A stretch of 32,927 nucleotides of DNA from Kiritimatiellia bacterium (lineage in GTDB: Bacteria > Verrucomicrobiota > Kiritimatiellia > RFP12 > UBA1067), in contig JAQIBS010000153.1 in the NCBI GenBank assembly GCA_027858965.1, positions 1-32,927 of the forward strand. Direction: 5' to 3'. Made by a program: the position numbers and the translations under genes. The first letter of the stretch is position 1; the number at the start of each line of letters is the position of its first letter. Below, in pieces: positions 1-7,292 of this stretch. The notes under the pieces were generated by a model. The model saw only the letters and a program-made list of their open reading frames with translations. It searched no databases and had not been told where the DNA came from.

Positions 1-210
1 GACCACGATAACGCATTGTTAGTTAAACACTTAACTACATTCCAACACCCAAATACACGATTAGCGCAAAATCCGGTTGGATTTTAAACTATCCGACAGT
101 CCTTTCAATCATTGCGACGAAAATTTTGCCGTAAGGGCAGTTGTCCCGCCAATAACCACTTAAATAAGTTTCCTGGATGCATTTTCTATACTTGTCGTAG
201 CGCGAAGGTG
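1..210. other. intergenic stretch, no gene seen
   Basis: No convincing reading frame starts or ends here. The only structure is a short hairpin near 68-85 (AAAATCC and GGATTTT around a GGTT loop) and a smaller one near 160-171 (ACTTA/TAAGT). Neither has a T-tract on the minus strand, so they are weak candidates for ending the topoisomerase transcript. Confidence 0.5.
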
Positions 211-2274
211 TTATTTTTTCTGTTTGTCGGCTGATGGAATGTTGATATCCATAGGTTGTCCCAAATGAGATAGCACCAGCAGGCGGGATTCCTCTTTGAT
301 CTGAATTGGCTGGGGCAGTATATGTAATTGCAGAAGAAGTTTGATCTGGGCAGGTGTAAGTTGTTGTTCTTTATATGTCGGTTCGAGAATATAGGGGCAG
401 CCCTCTTTCCAGCCGGAGCATCCATAAGCGCGTTTTCCTCTGATAATTTCTTTGCCACAGAGAGGACAACTTCCCCAGCGAGAGATATCAACCCGATTTA
501 CTGAGCTGGTTTTAATCAGGTTGCGGGTATACTCCGCAATATTGTCCATAAAGTCGGTTGCTTTGATTTCGTTGCGCTCGATCTTTTTGAGTTTTTCCTC
601 CCACTCGCCTGTCATCTCTGGTGATTTAAGCATGGGATCCTGTAGTAGAGCAATAAGGCAGCGACCCATATCGGTGGCGAGTATCTGTTTTTTATTACGT
701 TGAATGTAGTTGCGTCGCAGAAGGGTTTCGATAATTGCTGCGCGGGTGGCTGGAGTTCCGATACCGCGTTCTTTGAGTGCTTCGCGCATGGCATCGTCAT
801 CCACCTGTTTTCCTGCGGCTTCCATGGCGCCCAACAGGGAATTTTCTGTGAAGTGTTGGGGGGGCTTGGTTTTTCCTTCACGCAACACAGGTTCATGCGG
901 ACCGCTTTCTCCTTTTTCAAAGGCGGGCATTTGCTGGTCGTCCTCTTCCTCGGCACTTTTTTTCTTGGGTTTTGGAAAAAGAATGGTCCAGCCTGGTTTC
1001 ACAATCTGCGTGCCTTTAGCCTGGAATTCCACCTGGCAGCTTTCGCCGTTAACCGTGGTGATTTTTTTGAGGCATACGGGATAGAAGGCAGCGATGAACT
1101 GAGTTGTGATCAGTTTGTAGACTAGTTGTTCATTATACCCGATTTGACGAGGCTGCATACCGGTAGGGATGACAGCATGGTGATCGGTTACCTTCTTATT
1201 GTTAATAATTCGTTTTGTAAATGGAAGAGAGGCCAGGTTGAGCGGCTGAATCTGCTCGGCCCACTGCGCTTTGAGTTGTTCCATTATTTTTGGAACGCGC
1301 GGTTTCATGTCATTGCTGAGATAGCGCGAATCGGTTCTGGGATAGGTGACGAGCTTGGCTTCATAGAGAGTCTGGGTTGCCTTCAATGTGTCGGCTGCAC
1401 TAAGACCATGCAGTTTATTGGCTTCGCGTTGCAGGGAGGTCAGGTCAAACAGCTGGGGAGGTTGCTCTTTTTTATCTTTTCCTTCGATGGAGGTAATATT
1501 AAAGGGCTCTCCCTTTATTTTTTCAAGAAGCTCCTGCGCTTTTTCCGGTTTTTGAAAACGCTTGCCGTCATATTTGAAGGTTACCTCCCGGTAGAGGGTG
1601 GCTAATTCCCAGAAGGGCTGAGGTGTGAAATTCAGAATTTCATCATCACGATGGACAATCATGGCTAGAACCGGAGTCTGCACGCGTCCAATGCTCCAGA
1701 GTACGCGGTCATTTCCTCCACCGGTACGGCCATGACGGACAGTGAAATAACGGGTGGCGTTTAAGCCGACAATCCAGTCGGCCTCACTGCGACAACGGGC
1801 GGCATCATAGAGCGAGTCATATTCATGACCTTCCTTTAAGTTTTTGAATGCCTCCTGAATGGCATCCGGGGTGAGAGAGTTCAGCCAGAGACGTCGAATC
1901 GGTTTATTTTCGCAGTTACTGAGAGCCAGAATATAGCGAAAAATAAGTTCTCCTTCGCGTCCGGCATCAGTGGCGCAGATAATCTCATCGGCTTTTTCAC
2001 AGAGAGCCTTGATGGTTTCAAACTGCTGAGCCACCCCTGAATTGCTGATCAGCTTGAGGTGGAATTCCTTTGGAATAAAAGGGAGGGAGTTGAGAGTCCA
2101 TTTTTTTAGAGCGGAATCATATTCGCCTGGTTCCTGCAGAGTCACTAAATGACCAAAAGCCCAGGTGATAGCGCAACCGCGACCGGCAATGAATCCGGCT
2201 CTCTTATCTTTTATTTGCAGCACAGAGGCAATATCACGTGCAACAGAGGGTTTTTCGGCTATGATGACTTTCAT
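211..2274 (-). CDS. topB: DNA topoisomerase III (type IA)
   Basis: Type IA topoisomerase that cuts one DNA strand through a phosphotyrosine and helps to resolve replication and recombination intermediates in the cytoplasm. The N-terminus is a Toprim domain (EKPSVA, residues 7-12, and DAGREGE, about 103-109). The catalytic tyrosine is Y311 in VTYPRTDSRYL. Near the C-terminus, at about residues 599-625, four cysteines (CPLCG and GCSGWKEGCP) form a zinc ribbon. At 687 aa the length is normal for TopB, and all core motifs are present. The ATG at 2274 is followed directly by the conserved MKVIIAEKPSVA. There is no Shine-Dalgarno sequence; the space in front of the start is filled by an 8-bp tandem repeat. 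TopB is also common on conjugative elements, but no conjugation gene is seen here, so a chromosomal gene is the simpler reading. Confidence 0.95.
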   Translation of the reverse strand: MKVIIAEKPSVARDIASVLQIKDKRAGFIAGRGCAITWAFGHLVTLQEPGEYDSALKKWTLNSLPFIPKEFHLKLISNSGVAQQFETIKALCEKADEIICATDAGREGELIFRYILALSNCENKPIRRLWLNSLTPDAIQEAFKNLKEGHEYDSLYDAARCRSEADWIVGLNATRYFTVRHGRTGGGNDRVLWSIGRVQTPVLAMIVHRDDEILNFTPQPFWELATLYREVTFKYDGKRFQKPEKAQELLEKIKGEPFNITSIEGKDKKEQPPQLFDLTSLQREANKLHGLSAADTLKATQTLYEAKLVTYPRTDSRYLSNDMKPRVPKIMEQLKAQWAEQIQPLNLASLPFTKRIINNKKVTDHHAVIPTGMQPRQIGYNEQLVYKLITTQFIAAFYPVCLKKITTVNGESCQVEFQAKGTQIVKPGWTILFPKPKKKSAEEEDDQQMPAFEKGESGPHEPVLREGKTKPPQHFTENSLLGAMEAAGKQVDDDAMREALKERGIGTPATRAAIIETLLRRNYIQRNKKQILATDMGRCLIALLQDPMLKSPEMTGEWEEKLKKIERNEIKATDFMDNIAEYTRNLIKTSSVNRVDISRWGSCPLCGKEIIRGKRAYGCSGWKEGCPYILEPTYKEQQLTPAQIKLLLQLHILPQPIQIKEESRLLVLSHLGQPMDINIPSADKQKK

Positions 2275-2282
2275 GAATTAGG

Positions 2283-2330
2283 TGATTAGGCTGTTAGGCT
2301 GTTAGGCTGTTAGGCTGTTAGGTTGTTAGG
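2283..2330. repeat. tandem 8-bp repeat in the topB leader
   Basis: About six units of CTGTTAGG follow each other without spacers: four are exact (2291-2322), with one variant at each end. The array ends about 9 nt upstream of the topB start, where a ribosome-binding site would be expected, so unit number could affect topB expression. Each exact junction also contains GTTAGGC, which equals the integron core-site consensus GTTRRRY; this may be chance. Confidence 0.85.
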
Positions 2331-2400
2331 ATATTATGTCAACTTCTACACTAAAAAACAAGAAATCGGGAAGCCGTCAAAAGCTGGTAGCAAAAATGCA

Positions 2401-2450
2401 GAGTAACTTGCAAGCTACGAGCTGATTTGTGGGCAAAGCTTGCGTTAGGC
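2401..2450 (+). other. weak attC-like element
   Basis: GAGTAAC at 2401-2407 and GTTAGGC at 2444-2450 face each other, with GCAAGC and GCTTGC just inside them. This gives the paired-core layout of an integron attC site with an extra-helical TT. At 50 bp it is shorter than usual and has no inner stem. It stands alone about 26 kb from the cassette array, so it could be a decayed site or chance. Confidence 0.2.
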
Positions 2451-2560
2451 TTCAGGCCATATTTGTATGGCTCATTTAAAAAGCTCAGAAACTTGTATCA
2501 CTTTAGCATTTCGGAGCGTTAGAGTGCCAGTATTATTGTATATAGGACGCATGGAGATTG

Positions 2561-2700
2561 TGCTGATAGCGCTATGGGCCGTATGGGCCACATGTGCCCT
2601 ATGTGTTTTACTCTTCGCCTTCGGCGAAGACAAGCGGCTTCGCTCCTTGTCGCCAAAGGCGACTCACATTAGGCTCCTTCGGCCCATAACGCTATCAGCA
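2561..2700. repeat. 140-bp imperfect inverted repeat with nested hairpins
   Basis: The 20-bp arms 2561-2580 and 2681-2700 are complementary at 19 of 20 positions. Between them lie three smaller hairpins: CTTCGCC/GGCGAAG near 2613-2629, GACAAG/CTTGTC near 2629-2651 and CGCC/GGCG near 2652-2661. The whole could fold as a multibranched cruciform or RNA. A GC-rich hairpin (GTCCGCCGC with GCGGCGCGAC) follows at about 2710-2750. An open frame of 90 codons runs through the region, but its peptide looks like translated repeat and I do not call it a gene. The element could be a small non-autonomous repeat or a structured RNA; I do not recognise the family. Confidence 0.6.
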
Positions 2701-2785
2701 TCGAGCACTCGTCCGCCGCGAAGCGCAAGAGCGCAGTAGCAGCGGCGCGACTTGCACAGTTGTATTGCAACCATGTTTACTGCAT

Positions 2786-2829
2786 AAAAAAAGAAACACT
2801 GCCTTATTAAGGGCAGTGTTTCTTTTTTA
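2786..2829. terminator. bidirectional intrinsic terminator
   Basis: GAAACACTGCC and GGCAGTGTTTC pair perfectly around an 8-nt loop. The stem is flanked by an A-tract on the left and a T-tract on the right, so it can work in either direction. It lies about 40 bp past the stop codon of the minus-strand E1 dehydrogenase gene, which it probably terminates. Confidence 0.85.
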
Positions 2830-2867
2830 GAATCGTTATTGAGTGGCGGGCAGAGCCCGCATTCAAA

Positions 2868-5165
2868 TTAGATCATCTGTTTGGCGGCAGCCACGATATC
2901 GTAGTCGTGCGGCAGGAAGGCATCTTCCAGAGAGTAGGCTTGCGGTGCGATACCATTTTTGGCGCCAATTCGTATGACAGGTGCATCCAGAGCATCAAAG
3001 GCTTCGGCCATGATGCGTGATGCGATTTCGCCGGTGTAGCTGCCGATGCTTACGCAGTGACTTGCCACAATACAGCGTCCTGTTTTCTGAACGGAGGCTA
3101 GGATTGTATCCATGTCCAGCGGAACCAGACTACGGATATCGATCACCTCGGCGGATATTCCTTCAGCAGCCAGCTGCTCTGCGGCGTTAAGTGCTTCAAA
3201 GAGCATTGGGCCCCAGGTCACAATTGTGATCTGATCACCGGCGCGCTTGATATCAGCCTGTCCTAATGGAATCAGATACTCTTCTTCAGGAACCACGCCT
3301 TTTGTGTTATATAGAATCTGTGATTCAATAAACATAATCGGGTTGTTATCGCGAATCGCTGTTTTCAACATGCCCTTGGCATCGTATGGTGTTGCGGGAT
3401 AGGCAATATAAAGACCAGGGATGTGGGCGAACATGGATTCCAGTGTCTGCGAATGCTGTCCCCCGTAACCCTTGCCACCACCGACAGAGGCGCGATAAAC
3501 CAGAGGCACCTCAATGCTGGCGCCGGACATATAGTGCCATTTGGCAGCCTGGTTTGAGATCTGGTCGGAGGCCATCAGGCCAAAGTCCATATACATCAAC
3601 TCAATGACCGGACGTTGTCCGGTCATCGCGGCGCCAACGGCGGTACCGCAGATACAGGCTTCTGAGATTGGTGCATTAAAACAGCGGTCGCGGCCAAAGC
3701 TATTGGTCAGCCCTTTGGTAACCTTAAAAGCACCACCGTATTCAGCGATATCTTCACCCCACTGAACAACGCGATTATCGCGAACCATCTCTTCGATCAT
3801 GGCTTCTTTAATGGCATCCTTGTAAGTGAGTTCGCCAGCCTCTGTGCGTTTGATCTCAGGAAGTGGATCAATAATTTCAGATGTGGCGAACTGTTCCGGG
3901 ACTTCATCAACGGAGGTATCGGTGTACATGTATTTGATTACATCAGCTGGATCTGGATCTACAGCCCATGCGGCTTTAGCAGCCATACGGGCATTACGGT
4001 CTTCAACTTTGGCTTTCAATGTTTTCAGCTTACGCTCTGTAATGCAGCTGTTAGCCAGTAGCTGAGCTTCGAATGTCGCAATTGGGTCCAGTTTCTTCCA
4101 GGTGGCCTCTTCATCCTTGGTGCGATACTCAAAACGGGGGTCGCCTAGAGAGTGGCCATAGTTGCGGTAGGTATCGAACTCGAGGGCAACAGGACCTTCG
4201 CCCTTGCGGCAGATCTCAGCAGCGCGGCGCATGGCATCCATACAGGCCATGATATCCATGCCGTTTACAACTTCGGCGTGCATATTATTTTCTGCGAAAC
4301 CAGCAGCACGACGTACCACGCATTCGGTTCCGGATACCTCACCATCAACACGTCCGGTGAAACCGTAGTGGTTGTTGATGATAGAGTATACAATTGGCAG
4401 ACCGAAAGGCTCTTTGGCGTATTCTTTTCCGGTAAACTGACCCATACCGGCCCAGTTGAGGGATTCCAGAACAACGCCGTTAGCATAGGCACCGTCTCCA
4501 GCAAAACAACAGGTTACTTTTCCGCTCTTAAAATAGCGGGAACTCATAGCTGATCCGGTTGCAATGGGAACACCGCCGCCTACAATAGCGTTGGCACCCA
4601 GATGGCCGGCTTTGAAATCGGCAATATGCATTCCACCGCCTCTTCCCTTGCAGTAGCCATCTTCTTTACCGAAAAGTTCGGCAATAGCGCGATAGACATG
4701 ATATTCCAGAGCCTCTTCCATCAGATCTTTTTTACGGGTAGCTTTGCTCTCGGGAATACGGGATTTGAGTTCCTCAGTGGACATACCGCGAATGGCAACG
4801 CAGCCTTTGGCCAGAGAATCACCGTGTCCACGGTGAGTTGAGGTGATAAAATCATCATAATTCATTGCGGCACAGCAACCAACGGCTGTGGCTTCCTGGC
4901 CGATGGATACGTGAGTAGGACCGCGATAGGAGTATCCCTTACAGGCGGTATATGCACCTGTACGCAATTTAACGATCATCTCTTCAAATTCGCGGATGGA
5001 GAGCATATCTTCCAAAACAGCAACCGCTTTGGCCGCTGTAATGGTTCCCGCTTCCAGTTCCTTTTTAAGGGTGCCTTTATATTGATATGCCGGGATTTTT
5101 CCCAGGTCATATTTTTTCGCCTTAAACTTAGGGCTTCGTGTGCTCAAGTGATTGTGTACAGCCAT
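2868..5165 (-). CDS. 2-oxoacid (pyruvate-type) dehydrogenase E1, fused alpha and beta subunits
   Basis: Thiamine-diphosphate enzyme that decarboxylates a 2-oxoacid and passes the acyl group to the lipoyl domain of an E2. Residues ~40-410 are the alpha half: the cofactor motif starts at GDG (223-225) and ends at NN (264-265), a spacing about a dozen residues longer than usual, and YRNYGHSLGD carries the expected active-site histidine (H338). Residues ~440-765 are the beta half (LTYKDAIKEAM, GEDIAEYGG, FNAPISEACICG, GQHSQTLES). Separate alpha and beta chains are common; a single 765-residue chain is a fusion. No E2 or E3 gene is next to it, so pyruvate, acetoin and branched-chain oxoacids all remain possible substrates. 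AAAGGA lies upstream of the ATG. The DeoR-type gene just upstream on the same strand is a plausible regulator. Confidence 0.88.
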   Translation of the reverse strand: MAVHNHLSTRSPKFKAKKYDLGKIPAYQYKGTLKKELEAGTITAAKAVAVLEDMLSIREFEEMIVKLRTGAYTACKGYSYRGPTHVSIGQEATAVGCCAAMNYDDFITSTHRGHGDSLAKGCVAIRGMSTEELKSRIPESKATRKKDLMEEALEYHVYRAIAELFGKEDGYCKGRGGGMHIADFKAGHLGANAIVGGGVPIATGSAMSSRYFKSGKVTCCFAGDGAYANGVVLESLNWAGMGQFTGKEYAKEPFGLPIVYSIINNHYGFTGRVDGEVSGTECVVRRAAGFAENNMHAEVVNGMDIMACMDAMRRAAEICRKGEGPVALEFDTYRNYGHSLGDPRFEYRTKDEEATWKKLDPIATFEAQLLANSCITERKLKTLKAKVEDRNARMAAKAAWAVDPDPADVIKYMYTDTSVDEVPEQFATSEIIDPLPEIKRTEAGELTYKDAIKEAMIEEMVRDNRVVQWGEDIAEYGGAFKVTKGLTNSFGRDRCFNAPISEACICGTAVGAAMTGQRPVIELMYMDFGLMASDQISNQAAKWHYMSGASIEVPLVYRASVGGGKGYGGQHSQTLESMFAHIPGLYIAYPATPYDAKGMLKTAIRDNNPIMFIESQILYNTKGVVPEEEYLIPLGQADIKRAGDQITIVTWGPMLFEALNAAEQLAAEGISAEVIDIRSLVPLDMDTILASVQKTGRCIVASHCVSIGSYTGEIASRIMAEAFDALDAPVIRIGAKNGIAPQAYSLEDAFLPHDYDIVAAAKQMI

Positions 5166-5191
5166 GGTGTCATAGTCCTTTTTTTAATTAT

Positions 5192-5328
5192 GTTGCGGAC
5201 CGTGTCCGCAACTGAATATCCATTGCATTGGTCCTTCCTCGAAGGGCAATGCTGTTAAATCTATCCTTGTCGTTATCTTAATCATTATCTTTATCCTGAT
5301 AGTTTCAGGCGAGGACAATGATTAAGAT
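5192..5328 (-). promoter_or_regulatory. structured leader of the E1 dehydrogenase gene
   Basis: Two strong inverted repeats lie between the DeoR-type gene and the E1 gene. GTTGCGGAC/GTCCGCAAC (5192-5212, 9-bp perfect stem, 3-nt loop) sits just upstream of the E1 ribosome-binding site. ATCTTAATCATT/AATGATTAAGAT (5275-5286 with 5317-5328, 12-bp perfect stem) encloses a smaller CCTGA/TCAGG hairpin. There is no T-tract after either, so they look more like leader or mRNA-stability structures than simple terminators. I do not recognise a riboswitch class. Confidence 0.5.
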
Positions 5329-5372
5329 TTCGGCCCTCTTTTTGTCTTTTATGCAACGCGAAGCGTTGTTGA

Positions 5373-5467
5373 CTAAACCAGCGGGGCATATCACACAACT
5401 GTTCATTGAGTGAAAAAATATTTGCATATCACATAGGCACAGTTTGGTTCCGGCGCCGCTGGTTTAG
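5373..5467. promoter_or_regulatory. inverted and direct repeats upstream of the E1 gene (candidate operator region)
   Basis: A 12-bp perfect inverted repeat (CTAAACCAGCGG at 5373-5384, CCGCTGGTTTAG at 5456-5467) frames the region; its right arm overlaps the stop codon of the DeoR-type gene. Inside it the 10-mer GCATATCACA occurs twice, at 5386-5395 and 5424-5433, 38 bp apart. Paired direct repeats at this spacing fit an operator for a multimeric repressor, and the neighbouring DeoR-type protein is the obvious candidate. A short perfect hairpin CAACGC-GAA-GCGTTG lies just outside, near 5353-5367. Confidence 0.45.
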
Positions 5468-6243
5468 GTCAGTATTAATTCGCAACCTTCTCGTTGAAAT
5501 GCTTCCTGTTCATCAGGAGGCATCTTCTTGTCAGAAATTGTTATTGCAAGTTGATTAATCGAGCCAAATTTGACAAAGCTTGTTTTTTCGAATTTGGTGC
5601 AATCGGCCAACAGGATTGTTTTAGTGGCGGATTTGATAACCTGTTCTTTGGTGAATGCTTCGGCGGGGTCGGTGGTAGTGAGTCCTTTTTCACATGAAAC
5701 ACCAATGGTTCCCATAAAGGCCAGGTCAACATGCATCTGATCGAGCACTCCGCGGGTCAGGGGGCCTACAAAAGTCTGGCTGAGCAGGCGACATTCACCA
5801 CCGGTGATGATCATTTTCGGTCCACTGCTTTTAAAAATCTCCACAATGCGCAGGGAGTTGGTTACAACGGTGAGCTGATGATAGGGGATCAGCAGGCGGG
5901 CAAGTTCAAGTACGGTGCTGCCGCCATCGAGGTAGATCAGCCCTTTTGGGTGGATCAATTTAAGTGCGGCTTCGGCGATGCGTCTCTTTTCCTGAGCGGC
6001 AATTCCGGTCTTATCATCAAAAAGGGGCTCAATATCATAGGATTCAGCAATGGTTGCTCCGCCATGGATGCGGCGCAGTTCACCTAGGTTCTCCATAAAA
6101 GCCAAGTCACGTCGCACTGTTGCTGCCGAAACTCCCAGCGTCTGCACAAAGTCCTCAACCCGCAGAATACGCTTCTCTTTGAGAAGGTTCAGCAGCTTAA
6201 GACGTCTTGGTTCGGCCAAATCTTTTGAGGTAGTCTCGTTCAT
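5464..6243 (-). CDS. DeoR/GlpR-family transcriptional repressor
   Basis: Sugar-phosphate-responsive repressor of the DeoR/GlpR type. The N-terminus has the DeoR winged helix-turn-helix (RRLKLLNLLKEKRILRVEDF followed by LGVSAATVRRDL and LRRIHGGA). The C-terminus is the effector-binding DeoR sensor domain, with YLDGGSTVLELARLL, TVVTNS, ITGGE and FMGTIGVS. I prefer the ATG at 6243 over the one at 6273, because a perfect-arm palindrome overlaps the upstream codon and would otherwise lie inside the gene. Neither start has a clear Shine-Dalgarno sequence. The gene lies upstream of, and in the same direction as, the E1 dehydrogenase gene, which suggests control of that enzyme and of itself; the effector cannot be read from the sequence. 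Confidence 0.88.
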   Translation of the reverse strand: MNETTSKDLAEPRRLKLLNLLKEKRILRVEDFVQTLGVSAATVRRDLAFMENLGELRRIHGGATIAESYDIEPLFDDKTGIAAQEKRRIAEAALKLIHPKGLIYLDGGSTVLELARLLIPYHQLTVVTNSLRIVEIFKSSGPKMIITGGECRLLSQTFVGPLTRGVLDQMHVDLAFMGTIGVSCEKGLTTTDPAEAFTKEQVIKSATKTILLADCTKFEKTSFVKFGSINQLAITISDKKMPPDEQEAFQREGCELILT

Positions 6244-6265
6244 ATTTGATTGCTTTTGCTTGCAA

Positions 6266-6283
6266 TTGATCATATTTAATCAA
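6266..6283. promoter_or_regulatory. candidate autoregulatory operator of the DeoR-type gene
   Basis: TTGATCATATTTAATCAA is an 18-bp sequence with inverted TTGAT/ATCAA ends. A related half (CATATTTGATTGC) follows at 6241-6253 over the preferred start codon. The position fits repression of the repressor's own gene. Confidence 0.4.
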
Positions 6284-6441
6284 AAAAGGGTGGCTTATGC
6301 AAGGCGGAAGAGGGGGCTTAAGGGAAAAAGTTATTTATAGAATGCGCTCTTGCTAAATCAGGTAGTTCAATATATGATAAAAAAAATGTGATAAATGGTG
6401 TTAATAATGTACAGGGAAAATCCCCTGAAATAGCTAAAAAT

Positions 6442-7281
6442 ATGAAAACTAAATGTCCCTTCTGTAATGAACCGTATGATATAGACCTTGAACACCTCGA
6501 AAGACATCTGGAGTGTTTTAAATGCCACAACAAATTTGAATGTAAGATCGTTGCCGTTCCGCAAATGGGAACCATGTACATGGATATCGAAACAACAGAT
6601 GATTCCATAAAACCGCAGGCGGAAATATCAACTATTGTCTGGTGGTGCAATAACAAGTGGTATTCCTGGGTTAATGGAAAAGACAAACCGGATGAATTTA
6701 TTTTGTTCTGGGAGAATGCACCATGGGTCGTTACATTTAACGGAAAGGCGATTGAAGAACCGTTGTTATGTCGGCAGTTCAATGTGAGTCCACATAAAAA
6801 ACATATCGAGCTACGTGCCATCGCTAAAAAAAAGGGGATATCCGGAGGCTTAAAGGCTTTAGGAGAGGTGTTTGAACTACCCTGTCCAGTAGGAATTGAT
6901 AAACTGGACAGTGATACTGCGATCAGACTCTGGAAGTTATATGCGAAGGATCAATCACCGAAAGCGATTCAAAATCTGCTTTACTGCAGTGCCTGGAGTG
7001 TTGTTTTAACCTATCACCTGCACTGTCATTTTTCAAAAGCTCATCCGATTCCCATGCAAAACCAGGTTCCTTTTTCTCTGGACCCTAATTACATGAAGTT
7101 GACGCGAACCCAGGCTGTCAAAACGGTGTCTCCAGATGTGGCTCTTAAAAAACCTGTGATTAAGAAAATTCCGGCAGTAATCAAGCCTTCTCAAAATGGA
7201 AGTGAGATCAAAAAGACGGTTATTTCAACTAATAAAAAAGTGGCTAAGCCGGAAAAGAAAATTCTGATAAAAAAGAAATAA
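6442..7281 (+). CDS. zinc-ribbon protein with a degenerate RNase H-like (YprB-type) domain
   Basis: The N-terminus has a four-cysteine zinc ribbon (CPFCNEPYDID and CFKCHNKF). It is followed by a domain resembling the YprB/RNase_H_2 family of predicted DEDD 3'-5' exonucleases: MDIETTD is motif I, WVVTFNGKAIEEPLL corresponds to motif II, and ISGGLKALGEVF with AIRLWKLYAKDQ matches the family's conserved helical part. Only motif I keeps its acids. Motif II has E-E where F-D is usual, and the last motif reads YCSAWSVV where an E-D-V-V type Asp is expected. The protein may therefore bind nucleic acid without cutting it. The C-terminal ~50 residues are lysine-rich and probably disordered. An in-frame GTG at 6388 could extend it; I prefer ATG 6442 because the ribbon starts right after it. 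The agarase-type gene follows after 11 bp. Confidence 0.6.
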   Translation: MKTKCPFCNEPYDIDLEHLERHLECFKCHNKFECKIVAVPQMGTMYMDIETTDDSIKPQAEISTIVWWCNNKWYSWVNGKDKPDEFILFWENAPWVVTFNGKAIEEPLLCRQFNVSPHKKHIELRAIAKKKGISGGLKALGEVFELPCPVGIDKLDSDTAIRLWKLYAKDQSPKAIQNLLYCSAWSVVLTYHLHCHFSKAHPIPMQNQVPFSLDPNYMKLTRTQAVKTVSPDVALKKPVIKKIPAVIKPSQNGSEIKKTVISTNKKVAKPEKKILIKKK

Positions 7282-7292
7282 GGATACTTTCA

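Noticed and set aside
211..2274. topB as the mark of an integrative conjugative element
   Set aside because: No relaxase, coupling protein, secretion gene or attachment site is seen around it.
2283..2330. Tandem repeats as a CRISPR array
   Set aside because: Units are 8 bp with no spacers, and no cas gene is present.
2467..2739. A 90-codon open frame on the plus strand
   Set aside because: It runs straight through the large inverted repeat, has no ribosome-binding site, and its peptide resembles no family.
2680..2760. An attC beginning at CCCATAAC in the cruciform region
   Set aside because: The distances from the cores to the inner arms are too unequal, and the core bases do not pair.
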